Assembly: GCF_002095535.1 (NCBI RefSeq)
Contig: NZ_MLJI01000001.1
Span: 629,604-693,603 of the forward strand
Direction of reading: 5' to 3'
Length of the DNA stretch: 64,000 nucleotides
DNA from: Pantoea cypripedii
Lineage (GTDB): Bacteria; Pseudomonadota; Gammaproteobacteria; Enterobacterales; Enterobacteriaceae
Position 1 is the first letter of the stretch. Each line of letters opens with the position of its first letter. Of this stretch, positions 1-9,070 are shown piece after piece. The notes under the pieces were generated by a model that was given only the letters and a program-made list of their open reading frames with translations, ran no database searches and was not told the origin of the DNA. Both the position numbers and the translations under genes were made by a program.

Positions 1-421
1 CAATGCGAAAGATGATTTGCAGCACGCCACTTTGCACCTCATTGAGGTTAAGCAAACGCGCCAGCAGCAGCGGGCCGAGATCGGACACCGTCGCGCGTAC
101 CGGGTGGCCTTTCTCGCCAAAGATATCCCACAGCATCACCGGATTACGTTGTGCCTGCCAGTCGGTAACCCCGATCTTCGCCAGACGCGCCAGCAGCTTT
201 TCTGAGCCTTCGCCCTCAGCGGCCACGCCCGTCAGATCGCCTTTCACATCGGCCATAAAGACCGGTACGCCAATCGAGGAGAACGACTCCGCCAGCTTTT
301 GCAGCGTGACCGTTTTACCGGTACCGGTTGCACCGGTAATCAGGCCGTGGCGGTTGGCCATCTGCGGTAACAGATGGAGTTTCACTTCCGGGGTTTGTGC
401 AATCAGCAGCGGGCTGGTCAT
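1..421 (-). CDS. yjgR: YjgR-family (DUF853, HerA-like) ATPase, N-terminal part, cut by window edge
   Basis: This is the first 140 codons of a gene that runs off the left edge. The start ATG lies at 421-419 and the product begins [10 protein letters not shown] Walker A motif, GATGTGKT, is visible around residues 33-40, followed by the [12 protein letters not shown] segment typical of the DUF853/YjgR branch of HerA-FtsK-like ATPases. The family is thought to be a DNA-translocase-like ATPase of the cytoplasm, but its role is not settled. The end of the gene is outside the window. In E. coli yjgR lies in the same general region as leuX, which fits the tRNA found at 8.8 kb here. The identification rests on the visible motif and recalled family sequence. 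Confidence 0.85.
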   Translation of the reverse strand, partial: MTSPLLIAQTPEVKLHLLPQMANRHGLITGATGTGKTVTLQKLAESFSSIGVPVFMADVKGDLTGVAAEGEGSEKLLARLAKIGVTDWQAQRNPVMLWDIFGEKGHPVRATVSDLGPLLLARLLNLNEVQSGVLQIIFRI

Positions 422-492
422 GATTTTTCTCTTTCAGGCAAATGGTTATGCCTGAAAGAATAGCAAAGGTGCGCCAGCCGCTACGTAACAGA

Positions 493-2064
493 TTAGTGTT
501 TTTCTACCGTATCGAAATACAGCAGGCTGACGCCGATCCCCTGTTGCACATGGTCGATATTGTTGCGCACCGCCACCTGCTGTGCCCCTTGCAAGGTGAT
601 GACAAACGGTGAGTTTTGCTGCAATGACTGCTGCAATTCGGTGTAAAGCTGACGGCGTTTGGCGGCATCGCTTTCTCCGGCCGCAGCACGGGTTTTGGCG
701 CTTAAGTCCGGGATTTCCCAGCCAACGCGCCAGGCCAGGGTTTTCGATCCGCCAGGGACGTTATAAGCAAAGGCGCTGGCGTTGGTATTGGGATCGACAT
801 AATCCGCCCCCCAGTAGATAAAGATCGACTGGAAATCACGCCCACGCATTTTGCTCCACAGCTCCGATTCCGCCACCGGTTGCAGCTCAATTTGCAGATC
901 CGCTTTGGCGAAGCTGGCCTGTAGCGCCTGGGCCACATCAATGTAAGGCGGCTGGTTGATCACCGTCAGGGTGAAGCGACTACCCGGCTTAATCCCCCCC
1001 TGTTGCAGGATCTGCTTTGCTTTCGCCACATCGTAATGGAAGGGCTGATTTTCCAGCGCGCCGTCGAAACCCTGCGGCAGGAAACTCTGATGAATACGGT
1101 ATTGGCCTTTCAGCAGTTGATCGGCAATGGCGTGATAATCCACCAACCAGCGTGCCGCCTGCCACAGGGCCGGGTTGCCCAGCGCAGGTTGTGCCTGGTT
1201 TTGCGTGTTGAAACCGAGGTAGTACACCAGGCTGGAGGGGAAGGCATCGATACGCAGATTTTTATCACTTTTCAGGGCGGCAATCTGATCGGGGCCGAGC
1301 TGGTAGGCGACATCGACATCCCCCTGCTGAATCAGCAGACGACGCGCACCGGCATCAGCCACGCCTTTCAGCAGGATACGATGCAGATGGGGCTGCGGCT
1401 GGGCCTGTGCGTTAGCGTTCAGCACCAGTGCCTGCTGCGGCACGTATTGCTGAATCACAAAGGCAGCGCTACCCGCGGAGTGGGTATGTAGCCAGCCGTT
1501 ACCGAGGTCGTTATTGCTGGCATGTTGCTGCACCGTTTTGCTGTCGACAATCGATGCCACCGGCGCGGTGAGCAGGCGCAGCGCCAGGTCCTGACCAATC
1601 GCCGCTGGCCACTGAATTTCCAGCTGGTGGTCGTTCAGCACCTTAAACTGTCCGGCGATATTGTCCGGCGTCCAGCCAAACTCCGCGAGGATAAACGAGG
1701 GCGCTTTGTTGAGTTGCACAGCGCGGGTGAGTGAGAACACCACATCCTGGGCGGTCACCGGATTGCCGCTGGAGAAATGCGCTCCCTGTTTCAGGTTGAA
1801 TACCAGGCTGTGCGCATTGCTGCCCGGTTGCCAGGAGGTGGCCAGCAGTGGCGCGAGTTTCTGTGGGGTATCGCGATCCGCCTCAACCAGCGTCTGATAC
1901 AGATTACGCTGGACGCTGTTGCTGATGGTTTCAAAGCTTTCGGCGGGGTCGAAGCTGATAATGCCGTCGAGCGGTACCGCCACAACCAGCGTGTCTTTGG
2001 GCGTTGCCGCCTGTAAGGCAAAGGCGCTACCCATTAACGCCAGTAACAAAACGAATGATCGCAT
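493..2064 (-). CDS. Periplasmic ABC substrate-binding protein, peptide/SBP_bac_5 family
   Basis: A 523-residue protein with a Sec signal peptide (hydrophobic residues 3-19, likely cut near LQAATP). It shows the family 5 extracellular solute-binding layout: an early DPAESFET segment, then W-PG-----FNLKQGAHFSSG and VTAQDVVFSLTRA, the usual signature region of oligopeptide/dipeptide binding proteins. Length is normal for the family. It would bind a peptide or similar ligand in the periplasm and deliver it to an ABC importer. No permease or ATPase gene is next to it, so it is an orphan that must share a transporter or have diverged in role. Its ligand cannot be read from the sequence. It is transcribed away from the dehydrogenase operon, with which it shares a 532-bp intergenic region. 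Confidence 0.85.
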   Translation of the reverse strand: MRSFVLLLALMGSAFALQAATPKDTLVVAVPLDGIISFDPAESFETISNSVQRNLYQTLVEADRDTPQKLAPLLATSWQPGSNAHSLVFNLKQGAHFSSGNPVTAQDVVFSLTRAVQLNKAPSFILAEFGWTPDNIAGQFKVLNDHQLEIQWPAAIGQDLALRLLTAPVASIVDSKTVQQHASNNDLGNGWLHTHSAGSAAFVIQQYVPQQALVLNANAQAQPQPHLHRILLKGVADAGARRLLIQQGDVDVAYQLGPDQIAALKSDKNLRIDAFPSSLVYYLGFNTQNQAQPALGNPALWQAARWLVDYHAIADQLLKGQYRIHQSFLPQGFDGALENQPFHYDVAKAKQILQQGGIKPGSRFTLTVINQPPYIDVAQALQASFAKADLQIELQPVAESELWSKMRGRDFQSIFIYWGADYVDPNTNASAFAYNVPGGSKTLAWRVGWEIPDLSAKTRAAAGESDAAKRRQLYTELQQSLQQNSPFVITLQGAQQVAVRNNIDHVQQGIGVSLLYFDTVEKH

Positions 2065-2596
2065 TATGGTTATCCTGAGTGATTGATTAACTGACTCTAT
2101 CGCTGAGGTCGTCAGGGCAAAATGCCGGTTTGTTCTGAGCTGTGCCAGAAATTAACAATTCGTTTCGGTGTTCAATTATTTCGCTTATTTTGTGCGCTGC
2201 CTGTCATTTTTCAGAAATAGATATGGAGTTGTTGTTTCTATTAAGTAAATAGAATGTTATTAATGAGAATAATTCTCTTGTATGGAAGTATGATTTCTTT
2301 TTATCGATTAATTTACGGTATTATTTCAATGCGTAAATTCTTTTGGTCATTTGCACAGTCGATTCGTACAAAAACCTGACATTTGTACGGATAAAACGGA
2401 AATTCCCGCCTCGAAAGCCCTTTACCAGCCCGTAACCAAAATTCAACATCATGATGGTTTCTCATCAAAACACATTTTTAATTTAACTCTTACACTTTGA
2501 AATATCTGTATGCCTAAGATTGCCAGGTTGTTTACCGATTAATTAAGCCATTAACAAAAATAATTATCTTTCTTAGCAAGTGAGAGTCGTCAGGCC
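2065..2596. promoter_or_regulatory. Divergent AT-rich regulatory region before the dehydrogenase operon
   Basis: 532 bases without a gene lie between the divergent binding-protein gene and the gluconate-type dehydrogenase operon. The stretch is markedly more AT-rich than its neighbours. Apart from one Fur-like inverted repeat (separate entry) I see no ORF, tRNA or clear riboswitch. It probably holds the promoters for both directions. Confidence 0.5.
2264..2278. promoter_or_regulatory. Fur-like 7-1-7 inverted repeat
   Basis: The 15 bases TGAGAATAATTCTCT match the 7-1-7 Fur consensus (TGATAAT-N-ATTATCA) at 12 of 15 positions, counting the free central base, and are nearly palindromic. The site is about 320 bases upstream of the dehydrogenase operon start and about 200 bases upstream of the divergent binding-protein gene. 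That it is a working Fur site, and which gene it serves, is inference. Confidence 0.35.
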
Positions 2597-3328
2597 ATGC
2601 TTCTACAAAAACCGACCACCAGACGTAAATTTCTGCTTGGGTCGCTTTTGGCTTTGCCATTAAGTGACCTGGTATTTAAGGGATTAACTGCGGCCCAGGC
2701 TGCGGAAATGGCAGCACCGGAACTTGCCGACTATAAACCGATCTTTTTCAGCGCCGATGAGTGGCAATTTATCCTTGCCGCCACCGATCGCCTGATCCCC
2801 GCCGGGGGAAATGGCAAAGCACCTGGCGCGCTGGAAACGAACGTACCGATCTTTATCGACCAGCAGCTGCACAGCCCGGAGTTTGGCGATGAAATCTACA
2901 TGCAGGGTCCGTTTGACGTGCATGCGCCCGCCACCATGGGTTACCAGATCCCGTTCACGCCGCAGCAGATGTACCACACCGGTATCAAACTGGTGAATCA
3001 GTGGACGCAGAGCAGCTATCAGAAAGCGTTCCACGAACTGACGCTGGAAGAGAAAGACGCGGTTCTCACCAAAGTTAACAAGAATGATGGTATCGACTTC
3101 GCTGCATTGGGCGAGCCGAACCTGAAAGCCTCCCAGTTCTTTAGCCAACTGCTTGCAGATACCAAACATGGCTACCTCGCTGATCCGATGTACGGCGGCA
3201 ACAAGGGCATGAAAGCCTGGATTGCCATCGGCTTCCCTGGCGCACGCGCCAGCTTCACCGAGTGGGTTAAACAGCACAACGTACCGTACCCGCTTGGCCC
3301 GGTCAGCATTATGGGTGAGCGCGCGTAA
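2597..3328 (+). CDS. Gluconate-type dehydrogenase, small (gamma/subunit 3) subunit with Tat signal
   Basis: A 243-residue protein of the gluconate 2-dehydrogenase subunit 3 family. The N-terminus has a twin-arginine signal (T8-R9-R10-K11-F12-L13) followed by a hydrophobic stretch ending near AAQAAE, so it is exported folded through Tat. The flavin subunit next in the operon has no signal of its own, and in this family it is carried across bound to the small subunit. The small subunit is needed for assembly of the membrane-bound three-subunit enzyme facing the periplasm. It is the first gene of a three-gene operon, with a 36-base gap to the next gene. The substrate (gluconate, 2-ketogluconate or a related sugar acid) cannot be fixed from this subunit. 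Confidence 0.9.
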   Translation: MLLQKPTTRRKFLLGSLLALPLSDLVFKGLTAAQAAEMAAPELADYKPIFFSADEWQFILAATDRLIPAGGNGKAPGALETNVPIFIDQQLHSPEFGDEIYMQGPFDVHAPATMGYQIPFTPQQMYHTGIKLVNQWTQSSYQKAFHELTLEEKDAVLTKVNKNDGIDFAALGEPNLKASQFFSQLLADTKHGYLADPMYGGNKGMKAWIAIGFPGARASFTEWVKQHNVPYPLGPVSIMGERA

Positions 3329-3364
3329 TTGCGTTTCGCATCAGGTATTTGAGACAGGAATAAC

Positions 3365-5134
3365 ATGGCACAGATTACTAAAAAAGAAGTCGACGTCGTT
3401 GTCTGCGGCCTCGGCTGGGCAGGCTCGTTAATGAGCATTGAACTGGCGCTGGCCGGTCTGGAAGTTCGCGCGCTGGAGCGCGGCGGTGAGCGCGATTACC
3501 CCGAATTCGCCTACCCGAAACCGGCCGATGAATACGCCTATAACGTACGTAACAAGGTATTTGCCACACCAAAAGAAGTGGCGGTCACCGTGCGTTACAA
3601 CATGGACCAAACGGCGCTGCCGACCCGTAAATGGGGCGCGTTTGCACCGGGTACTGGCGTAGGTGGTGCGGGTATGCACTGGACGGCGGTATTGATTCGT
3701 CCGACCCCAACCGACATCAAACTGAAGACCTACGCCGATCAGGCCTACAAGCCGGGTGTTTTGCAGGAAGATATGCGCGTGATGGACTTCCCGTTCACCT
3801 GGGATGAGATCGAGCCTTATTACATCAAATTTGAGAAAATCTGCGGCCAGTCCGGTAACACCGGTAACCTGCGCGGCCAGATCCTCGAAGGCGGTGACCC
3901 GTTTGAAGGCCCACGCTCTGAGCCTTATCCGCTGCCAGCGCTGGAAGATACGCTGAACAACGTGATGTTCAAAGAAGCCGCCACCAAACTGGGCTACCAT
4001 CCGTTCCCGAACCCGTCTGCTTGCGTGTCACGCGCGTGGAAAAACCCGTATGGCAATACCATCGCGCCATGTAACTACTGCGGTTACTGCTCGAAATATC
4101 CGTGCCTGAACTACTCCAAAGCCTCACCGCAAACCGCCGTGATGGATGCGCTGAAGCGTATGCCGAACTTCTCTTACGAAGTGCACGCCGAAGTGGTGAA
4201 AGTGGTGCTGCATGATGACAAGAAAACCGCGAAAGGCGTGATTTACTACGATGTCGATGGCAACGAAGTATTCCAGCCAGCGAAGATCGTGGTGCTCTCC
4301 AGCTTCCAGCTCTACAACGTGCGTCTGATGTTGTTGTCTGGTATCGGTAAACCGTACAACCCGATTACCGAAGAAGGTGTGGTAGGACGTAACTATGCGT
4401 TCCTGTCCAACGGCGGCGCGACCCTGTTCTTCAAAGACAAAAACTTCAATTCATTCGCGACCGCGGGTGCGACTGGTCAGATGTTTAACGACATCTCCCC
4501 AGGTAACTTCGATGGCCCTGGCCTCGGCTTCCTCGGTGGTGCCAAGATCCACAGTTCACAGGCGACCGGTACGCCAATCGCCACCTCGCTGCCGAAAGGT
4601 ACGCCGAGCTGGGGGATGGGCTACAAGGAAGGTCTGGAGCAGTGGTACAACCATTCGATGAAGATCAGCATCACCACGACTTGTCAGTCGTACCGTGATA
4701 TCTACCTCGATCTGGACCCGCATTACACCGACCACCGTGGCAATCCGCTGCTGCGTATGACCTTCAACTGGAAAGAGAACGAGTTGAAGCTCCAGCAGCA
4801 TCTGAAAGGCATCGTGGGTAACATCGCCAAAGAACTGAATCCGGATAGCATGAGCATGAGCTTCCTGCCAATGGGCGCTGACTTTGACCTGACCAAATAC
4901 GTTTCCACCCACAACGTGGGCGGTGCGGTGATGGGTGACAACCCGAGAACCTCCGCACTGAACAAGTACCTGCAAAGCTGGGACGTGCATAACGTGTTTG
5001 TACCGGGCGGAAACGCCTTCCCGCAGAACTTCCAGGCGAACCCGACCGATACCATCGGTGCGATCACCCTGATGGCGGCGCAGGCAATCAAAGAACAGTA
5101 TCTGAAAAACCCCGGTCCACTGGTACAGGCATAA
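3365..5134 (+). CDS. Gluconate-type dehydrogenase, FAD (GMC oxidoreductase) large subunit
   Basis: A 589-residue GMC-family flavoprotein. The FAD-binding motif G-L-G-W-A-G is at about residues 17-22. The likely active-site pair is His516 (in STHNVGG) and Asn559 (in QANPTDT). A cysteine cluster C236-x2-C239-x2-C242-x4-C247 is present; in the related fructose and glucose dehydrogenase complexes such cysteines hold a 3Fe-4S cluster, so the same is inferred here. It oxidises a sugar acid or sugar in the periplasm and passes electrons to the cytochrome c subunit and ubiquinone. It lacks a signal peptide, which fits co-export with the Tat subunit upstream. In Pantoea both gluconate 2-dehydrogenase and 2-ketogluconate dehydrogenase have this form, and I cannot choose between them. 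Confidence 0.92.
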   Translation: MAQITKKEVDVVVCGLGWAGSLMSIELALAGLEVRALERGGERDYPEFAYPKPADEYAYNVRNKVFATPKEVAVTVRYNMDQTALPTRKWGAFAPGTGVGGAGMHWTAVLIRPTPTDIKLKTYADQAYKPGVLQEDMRVMDFPFTWDEIEPYYIKFEKICGQSGNTGNLRGQILEGGDPFEGPRSEPYPLPALEDTLNNVMFKEAATKLGYHPFPNPSACVSRAWKNPYGNTIAPCNYCGYCSKYPCLNYSKASPQTAVMDALKRMPNFSYEVHAEVVKVVLHDDKKTAKGVIYYDVDGNEVFQPAKIVVLSSFQLYNVRLMLLSGIGKPYNPITEEGVVGRNYAFLSNGGATLFFKDKNFNSFATAGATGQMFNDISPGNFDGPGLGFLGGAKIHSSQATGTPIATSLPKGTPSWGMGYKEGLEQWYNHSMKISITTTCQSYRDIYLDLDPHYTDHRGNPLLRMTFNWKENELKLQQHLKGIVGNIAKELNPDSMSMSFLPMGADFDLTKYVSTHNVGGAVMGDNPRTSALNKYLQSWDVHNVFVPGGNAFPQNFQANPTDTIGAITLMAAQAIKEQYLKNPGPLVQA

Positions 5135-5138
5135 GCGC

Positions 5139-6395
5139 ATGAAATTAAAATCATTGTTAATTGCTAATGCCGTACTGCTGGGAAGTCTTGCAGTACAGGC
5201 GCACGCGGCAGATGATGCTCAACTGATCAAGAAGGGGGAATACCTGTCGCGCCTTGGCGACTGTATGGCCTGCCACTCGGTTGCGGGTAAGCCGGACTAT
5301 GCCGGTGGCCTGGCGATTGAGTCGAATCTTGGCACCATTTACTCCACCAATATCACGCCGGATAAAGAGCACGGTATCGGTAACTATACCGAGCAGCAGT
5401 TCTCCGACGCGGTGCGTAAAGGCGTGCTGCCGGATGGCTCGCGTCTCTACCCGGCGATGCCGTACCCGGATTACGCCAAAATCAGCGATGAAGATATGCA
5501 CGCGTTGTATGCCTACTTTATGCAGGGCGTGAAACCGAGTGCTGAGCAACCGCCGGAAACCAAACTGAGCTTCCCGTTCAGCCAGCGCTGGGGCATGCGT
5601 TTCTGGAACTGGGCGTTCACCTCTGATAAGCCGTTCCAGCCGATTGGTGGCGCTTCGGAAGAGGTGAACCGTGGTGCGTACATCGTTGAGAGCCTCGGCC
5701 ACTGCGGCAGCTGCCATACGCCGCGCGGCTTCGGTATGAACGAGAAAGCGCTCGACAGCAGCGATGCGCAGTTCCTGGCGGGCGGCAGCCTGAACAACTG
5801 GGATGTACCGTCCCTGCGTGGTCTGCCGCGCTGGAGTGAGCAGGAGATCGTTGATTACCTGCAAACTGGCCGTAACGATAAAGCGGCAGTGGGCGGTGAG
5901 ATGAAGTCGGTGATTGAGCACAGCAGCTCGCACATGACCGATGCCGACCTGAAAGCCATCGCGGCCTACCTGAAGTTCCTGGGGGGCAACCCACCGTTGC
6001 AGGCATATAACGTGCAGGCTCAGCAGGCGACGGAAGCGAAGCTGACCGCAGGGAAAAATCTCTCGGAAGGCGAGCGTCTGTATCTCGACAACTGTGGTGC
6101 GTGCCACTTTGTCACCGGTAAAGGTGCGCCGGGAGTGTTCCCGGAACTGGATCAGGCCACTATCGTGAATGCCAAAGATCCAACCGGGCTGATCCACACC
6201 ATTCTGGCCGGTGCGCAGCAGCCATCGACCGAGAAGACGGCCTCAACCTTGCTGATGCCTGGCTTTGCTAATCGTCTGAGCGATGATGAAGTGGCGCAAC
6301 TGGCAACCTTTATCCGTCAGGGCTGGAGCAACAACGCACCGGCAGTCACCAAAGATCAGGTGACTGAAGTGCGTAAGACACTGAAGCACGAATAA
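5139..6395 (+). CDS. Gluconate-type dehydrogenase, tri-haem cytochrome c subunit
   Basis: A 418-residue protein with a Sec signal peptide (about residues 1-23, ending QAHA) and three CxxCH haem sites: C42-M-A-C45-H46, C189-G-S-C192-H193 and C319-G-A-C322-H323. This is the standard layout of the cytochrome subunit that anchors these dehydrogenases to the periplasmic face of the inner membrane and passes electrons to ubiquinone. It starts 4 bases after the flavin subunit stop, so the two are probably translationally coupled. The gene ends the operon and is followed by a large hairpin. Length and motif count are normal for the family. Confidence 0.93.
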   Translation: MKLKSLLIANAVLLGSLAVQAHAADDAQLIKKGEYLSRLGDCMACHSVAGKPDYAGGLAIESNLGTIYSTNITPDKEHGIGNYTEQQFSDAVRKGVLPDGSRLYPAMPYPDYAKISDEDMHALYAYFMQGVKPSAEQPPETKLSFPFSQRWGMRFWNWAFTSDKPFQPIGGASEEVNRGAYIVESLGHCGSCHTPRGFGMNEKALDSSDAQFLAGGSLNNWDVPSLRGLPRWSEQEIVDYLQTGRNDKAAVGGEMKSVIEHSSSHMTDADLKAIAAYLKFLGGNPPLQAYNVQAQQATEAKLTAGKNLSEGERLYLDNCGACHFVTGKGAPGVFPELDQATIVNAKDPTGLIHTILAGAQQPSTEKTASTLLMPGFANRLSDDEVAQLATFIRQGWSNNAPAVTKDQVTEVRKTLKHE

Positions 6396-6407
6396 TAAAG
6401 TTCTAAA

Positions 6408-6459
6408 CCGCACCTCATCGTAGCGGCGCGATTTATCGCGCCATTACATTGGGGTGCGG
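6408..6459. terminator. Nested inverted repeat after the dehydrogenase operon (REP-like)
   Basis: The inner hairpin is GGCGCGAT-TT-ATCGCGCC (6425-6442). Outside it CCGCACC (6408-6414) pairs with GGTGCGG (6453-6459). It lies between two convergent genes, so it can act as a bidirectional terminator. A second copy of the inner palindrome lies at 34751-34768, so it is also a small dispersed repeat. Confidence 0.6.
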
Positions 6460-6463
6460 AAAT

Positions 6464-7141
6464 TCACCGATAGGTATGTATCACTTCCAGCACGCCGTTG
6501 ATAATAAACTGCACGCCCATACACACCAGCAGGAAGCCCATCAGGCGTGAAATCGCCTCAATACCGCCTTTCCCCACCAGCTTCATAATCGCGCCGGAAC
6601 TGCGCAGCGATATCCACAAAATCACCGAAACTAAAAAGAAGATCATCACCGGTGCTACGGCCACGACCCAGCCGGGGAAATCAACGCCGCTGCGTATCGT
6701 TGATGCCGAACTGATGATCATCGCAATGGTTCCCGGACCGGCGGTGCTGGGCATTGCCAGCGGCACAAAGGCGATATTGACGCTTTCACGTTGGTTGTCA
6801 CTGGATTCCATCTCGTTGTGTTTATGTTCCGCTTCCACCGAATGGCCGACCGGTTTGGCGGGAAACAGCATACGAAAGCCGATAAAGGCCACTATCAGCC
6901 CACCGGCCATGCGCAGGCCAGGGATGGAGATACCAAAGGTATGGAGTACCGCCGTACCGGCATACCAGGCCACCATCATAATCAGGAAAACGTAGATGGA
7001 TGCCTGCATGGCCTGGCGGTTGCGTTCCTGAAAATTCATATCGCCAGCGAGGCCAAGGAACAGCGCCACGGTGGTGAGTGGGTTAGCGAGGGGCAGAATG
7101 ACCACCAGCCCAAGGCCAATGGCTTTGAAAAGTTCCAGCAT
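6464..7141 (-). CDS. marC: MarC-family inner membrane protein
   Basis: A 225-residue integral membrane protein whose start ([14 protein letters not shown]), central [17 protein letters not shown] segment and C-terminal [16 protein letters not shown] segment match my memory of E. coli MarC almost word for word. About six membrane helices are visible, with a hydrophilic loop around residues 100-120 that is the least conserved part. The function of MarC is unknown; the early link to multiple antibiotic resistance was not upheld. The acidic-protein gene lies upstream on the same strand with a 92-base gap. The gene is convergent with the dehydrogenase operon. Confidence 0.95.
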   Translation of the reverse strand: MLELFKAIGLGLVVILPLANPLTTVALFLGLAGDMNFQERNRQAMQASIYVFLIMMVAWYAGTAVLHTFGISIPGLRMAGGLIVAFIGFRMLFPAKPVGHSVEAEHKHNEMESSDNQRESVNIAFVPLAMPSTAGPGTIAMIISSASTIRSGVDFPGWVVAVAPVMIFFLVSVILWISLRSSGAIMKLVGKGGIEAISRLMGFLLVCMGVQFIINGVLEVIHTYR

Positions 7142-7233
7142 GTCGATTCCTTCTGATGTAGACGCGCCGATGACATATCAGCGCGTGGCACAGTTTACGG
7201 AGACAACGTGGCAAATCTTGTGCGGGCGTGTGT

Positions 7234-7869
7234 TTAGTGTTTCGGACGATCCAGCGCTTCAATCAGCTCCGGGAAAAAGTCTTCCAGCAGCTCGGGCGTC
7301 ATCAGGTCCGGATATTGGATCAGATGCTCGCGAATACGCTCGTTCACATCCGGTATCAGCCGTTGTGCTGCATCATTGGCGCTGATTTTTTTCTGCTTCA
7401 TCAGGCGCAGGACATCATCCGGCAGGCTGTCTTCATCTTCCGCTTCTTCCACCGCTTCGAGATCGTCCAGCTCATCCAGCATATCCATTAATGCTTCAAT
7501 CTGCGGCGTGCGTGACTGGTACTCCTCTGGCTTTTCCTCCTCCAGATAACGTAGCAGGGCGCGCACCGGTGATCCATCTGGCGTCGAGGGTGGCTCGCTG
7601 GCAAACCAGTCCAGTAAATCATGCTGGCTCACCTGATGGACGTGATAGCCGTTATCCACCAGTTCATCCGCAAGGATATCGGCGGTGTCATGCTCAATCA
7701 GGCAAATATGGGTGCGATTGGGGGTGAACTGCTCCAGCCACTGGTAAATCTCTTCAATTACGCTGTCTTCGTAATTGAAGTTGTGACTCAGGTAGCTGCC
7801 GTCCTGCTGATGTACGGAAATACGAATCAGGTCGGGATCGAAGTAAATCGCAATGTTGATGCCTTTCAT
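7234..7869 (-). CDS. Acidic protein of unknown function
   Basis: A 211-residue protein that I do not recognise. It has no signal peptide or membrane segment. The N-terminal part (MKGINIAIYFDPDLIRISV) has the beta-strand pattern and spaced aspartates of an RNase H-like fold, such as the start of some transposases and nucleotide-binding proteins, but this is only a resemblance. Residues about 130-160 are very acidic (DELDDLEAVEEAEDEDS), and the C-terminal 50 residues look helical. Codon use looks like that of the neighbours. It may be cotranscribed with marC, whose start is 92 bases after its stop. No function is proposed. Confidence 0.7.
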   Translation of the reverse strand: MKGINIAIYFDPDLIRISVHQQDGSYLSHNFNYEDSVIEEIYQWLEQFTPNRTHICLIEHDTADILADELVDNGYHVHQVSQHDLLDWFASEPPSTPDGSPVRALLRYLEEEKPEEYQSRTPQIEALMDMLDELDDLEAVEEAEDEDSLPDDVLRLMKQKKISANDAAQRLIPDVNERIREHLIQYPDLMTPELLEDFFPELIEALDRPKH

Positions 7870-8053
7870 GCGCGCTGTCCTATGAGATCCAAAACGCCAC
7901 TATAACGTTAATGATGTTGCGGGGAAATCACAGCGCAAGGGAAGGACGTGACAGGAAGCACGGACGTGCGATTTTGCCGGGGGAGGAGAGAGCGCGATAA
8001 ACGCACAGACAAGGGACAGCTTGCCTGTGCGCCTCGCGCTGCCCCGGAATTAA

Positions 8054-8569
8054 TTACACCCCGATATATTTTTTACCCTGCTTCAACACCACGTCACAGG
8101 CTTTGGTTTTCAGTTTCTCGCCCATGGTGGAATTGCTCAGGGTTTCCAGGTTGAGCTGCTGGCCGTTGCCGGCGTTCAACAAGCCCTGTACGCCCTGCTG
8201 ATAATCCGTGGTCTGTGCCTGCGCGGTGGTGCTGTTCAGGCCGAGCTTGCTCATCACCTGGTCCTTCACCGACTGCACATTGTTTTTCACCACGTTGTGC
8301 TCAACACAATACTGCATCACACCGGCGGCATTGGTCATGCTGTTGGCGCTCACCGCTTTATCACCGCCGTTTAGCAGGCCGGTGATGGAGGAGAGCGACA
8401 TCCCGCCAGCCTGCGTACCGCTGGTTGGCGTGGTGGTGCTATTCTGCTGGCTCAGCTGTGATGCTGCGCTGCTCAGTTGATCCTGCCAGCTCGCCGCCGA
8501 TGCGCTACCCGCCACCAGCGCCGCCGCCATACCCAATCCCCAAATCACACGTTGTGTTGTTGTATTCAT
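8054..8569 (-). CDS. yjjA: YjjA-like DUF2501 periplasmic protein
   Basis: A 171-residue protein with a clear Sec signal peptide (MNTTTQRVIWGLGMAAALVAGSASAA) and the DUF2501 body: a low-complexity Ser/Gln/Thr stretch (about residues 33-55), then the GLLNGGDKAVSANSMTNAAG segment, two cysteines (in MQYCVEHNV and KTKACDVVL) that could form a disulfide, and a C-terminal LKQGKKYIGV. The family is typified by E. coli YjjA, of similar length; its role is unknown. It is a single-gene unit on the minus strand. Family assignment is firm, function is not. Confidence 0.85.
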   Translation of the reverse strand: MNTTTQRVIWGLGMAAALVAGSASAASWQDQLSSAASQLSQQNSTTTPTSGTQAGGMSLSSITGLLNGGDKAVSANSMTNAAGVMQYCVEHNVVKNNVQSVKDQVMSKLGLNSTTAQAQTTDYQQGVQGLLNAGNGQQLNLETLSNSTMGEKLKTKACDVVLKQGKKYIGV

Positions 8570-8755
8570 CTCAACCTCATTTTTTCTTTAATGGCTGACT
8601 GATGTCAGTTTTGCTTAAGAAAGGAGAGACCTAAGAAAGTTCCAGGATGCAGAGGAGATTGAGATTGTTCTGGGTTTTAAGCCGGGTGCGCGGGGGGAGG
8701 AGGAAGGGAAACGCTGCTTTTTTCAACGCTTGGCGCACACTCCCATTGATTCCGG

Positions 8756-8783
8756 TTGCGTGCCTTGTCTGTAACGGTATAAT
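8756..8783 (+). promoter_or_regulatory. Promoter of leuX
   Basis: A perfect -10 box TATAAT (8778-8783) with TTGCGT (8756-8761) 16 bases upstream. It ends 28 bases before the tRNA, a normal spacing for a tRNA leader. Confidence 0.65.
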
Positions 8784-8811
8784 CCCCAACGTTTTCCGCA
8801 TCCTCTTCAGT

Positions 8812-8896
8812 GCCGAAGTGGCGAAATCGGTAGACGCAGTTGATTCAAAATCAACCGTAGAAATACGTGCCGGTTCGAGTCCGGCCTTCGGCACCA
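8812..8896 (+). tRNA. leuX: tRNA-Leu (CAA anticodon), leuX type
   Basis: An 85-nt class II tRNA with an encoded CCA end. The anticodon stem is GTTGA/TCAAC around the loop TTCAAAA, giving anticodon CAA. The T-arm has GGTTCGAGTCC. It matches my memory of E. coli leuX. In enteric bacteria leuX is a well-known integration site for P4-type elements, and a decayed integrase of that type begins 175 bases downstream, so this is the probable attachment site of the island. Confidence 0.97.
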
Positions 8897-8910
8897 TACG
8901 ATGCAATTAA

Positions 8911-8933
8911 GTCGCTTACGAGCGGCTTTTTTT
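8911..8933 (+). terminator. Rho-independent terminator of leuX
   Basis: The hairpin GTCGCT-tacg-AGCGGC is followed directly by a run of seven T, 14 bases after the tRNA. Confidence 0.7.
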
Positions 8934-9070
8934 GTGTCTGGAATTTAGTAGTTACCAACCTTTCTCGCTTTACTAACTCTCTCAAGGTCAACCGACGTCA
9001 ACGTACATCTACCAACCGATGTTGGTATTTCCGGTTCGATAATGCTTGTATCAACAAGGAGGGCATTAGC

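Noticed and set aside
3..455. A 150-codon plus-strand ORF at the left edge
   Set aside because: It is antisense to the yjgR reading frame, which has a clear Walker A and family sequence.
2684..3277. A 197-codon minus-strand ORF within the dehydrogenase small subunit
   Set aside because: Shadow frame of a gene with a clear Tat signal and family match.
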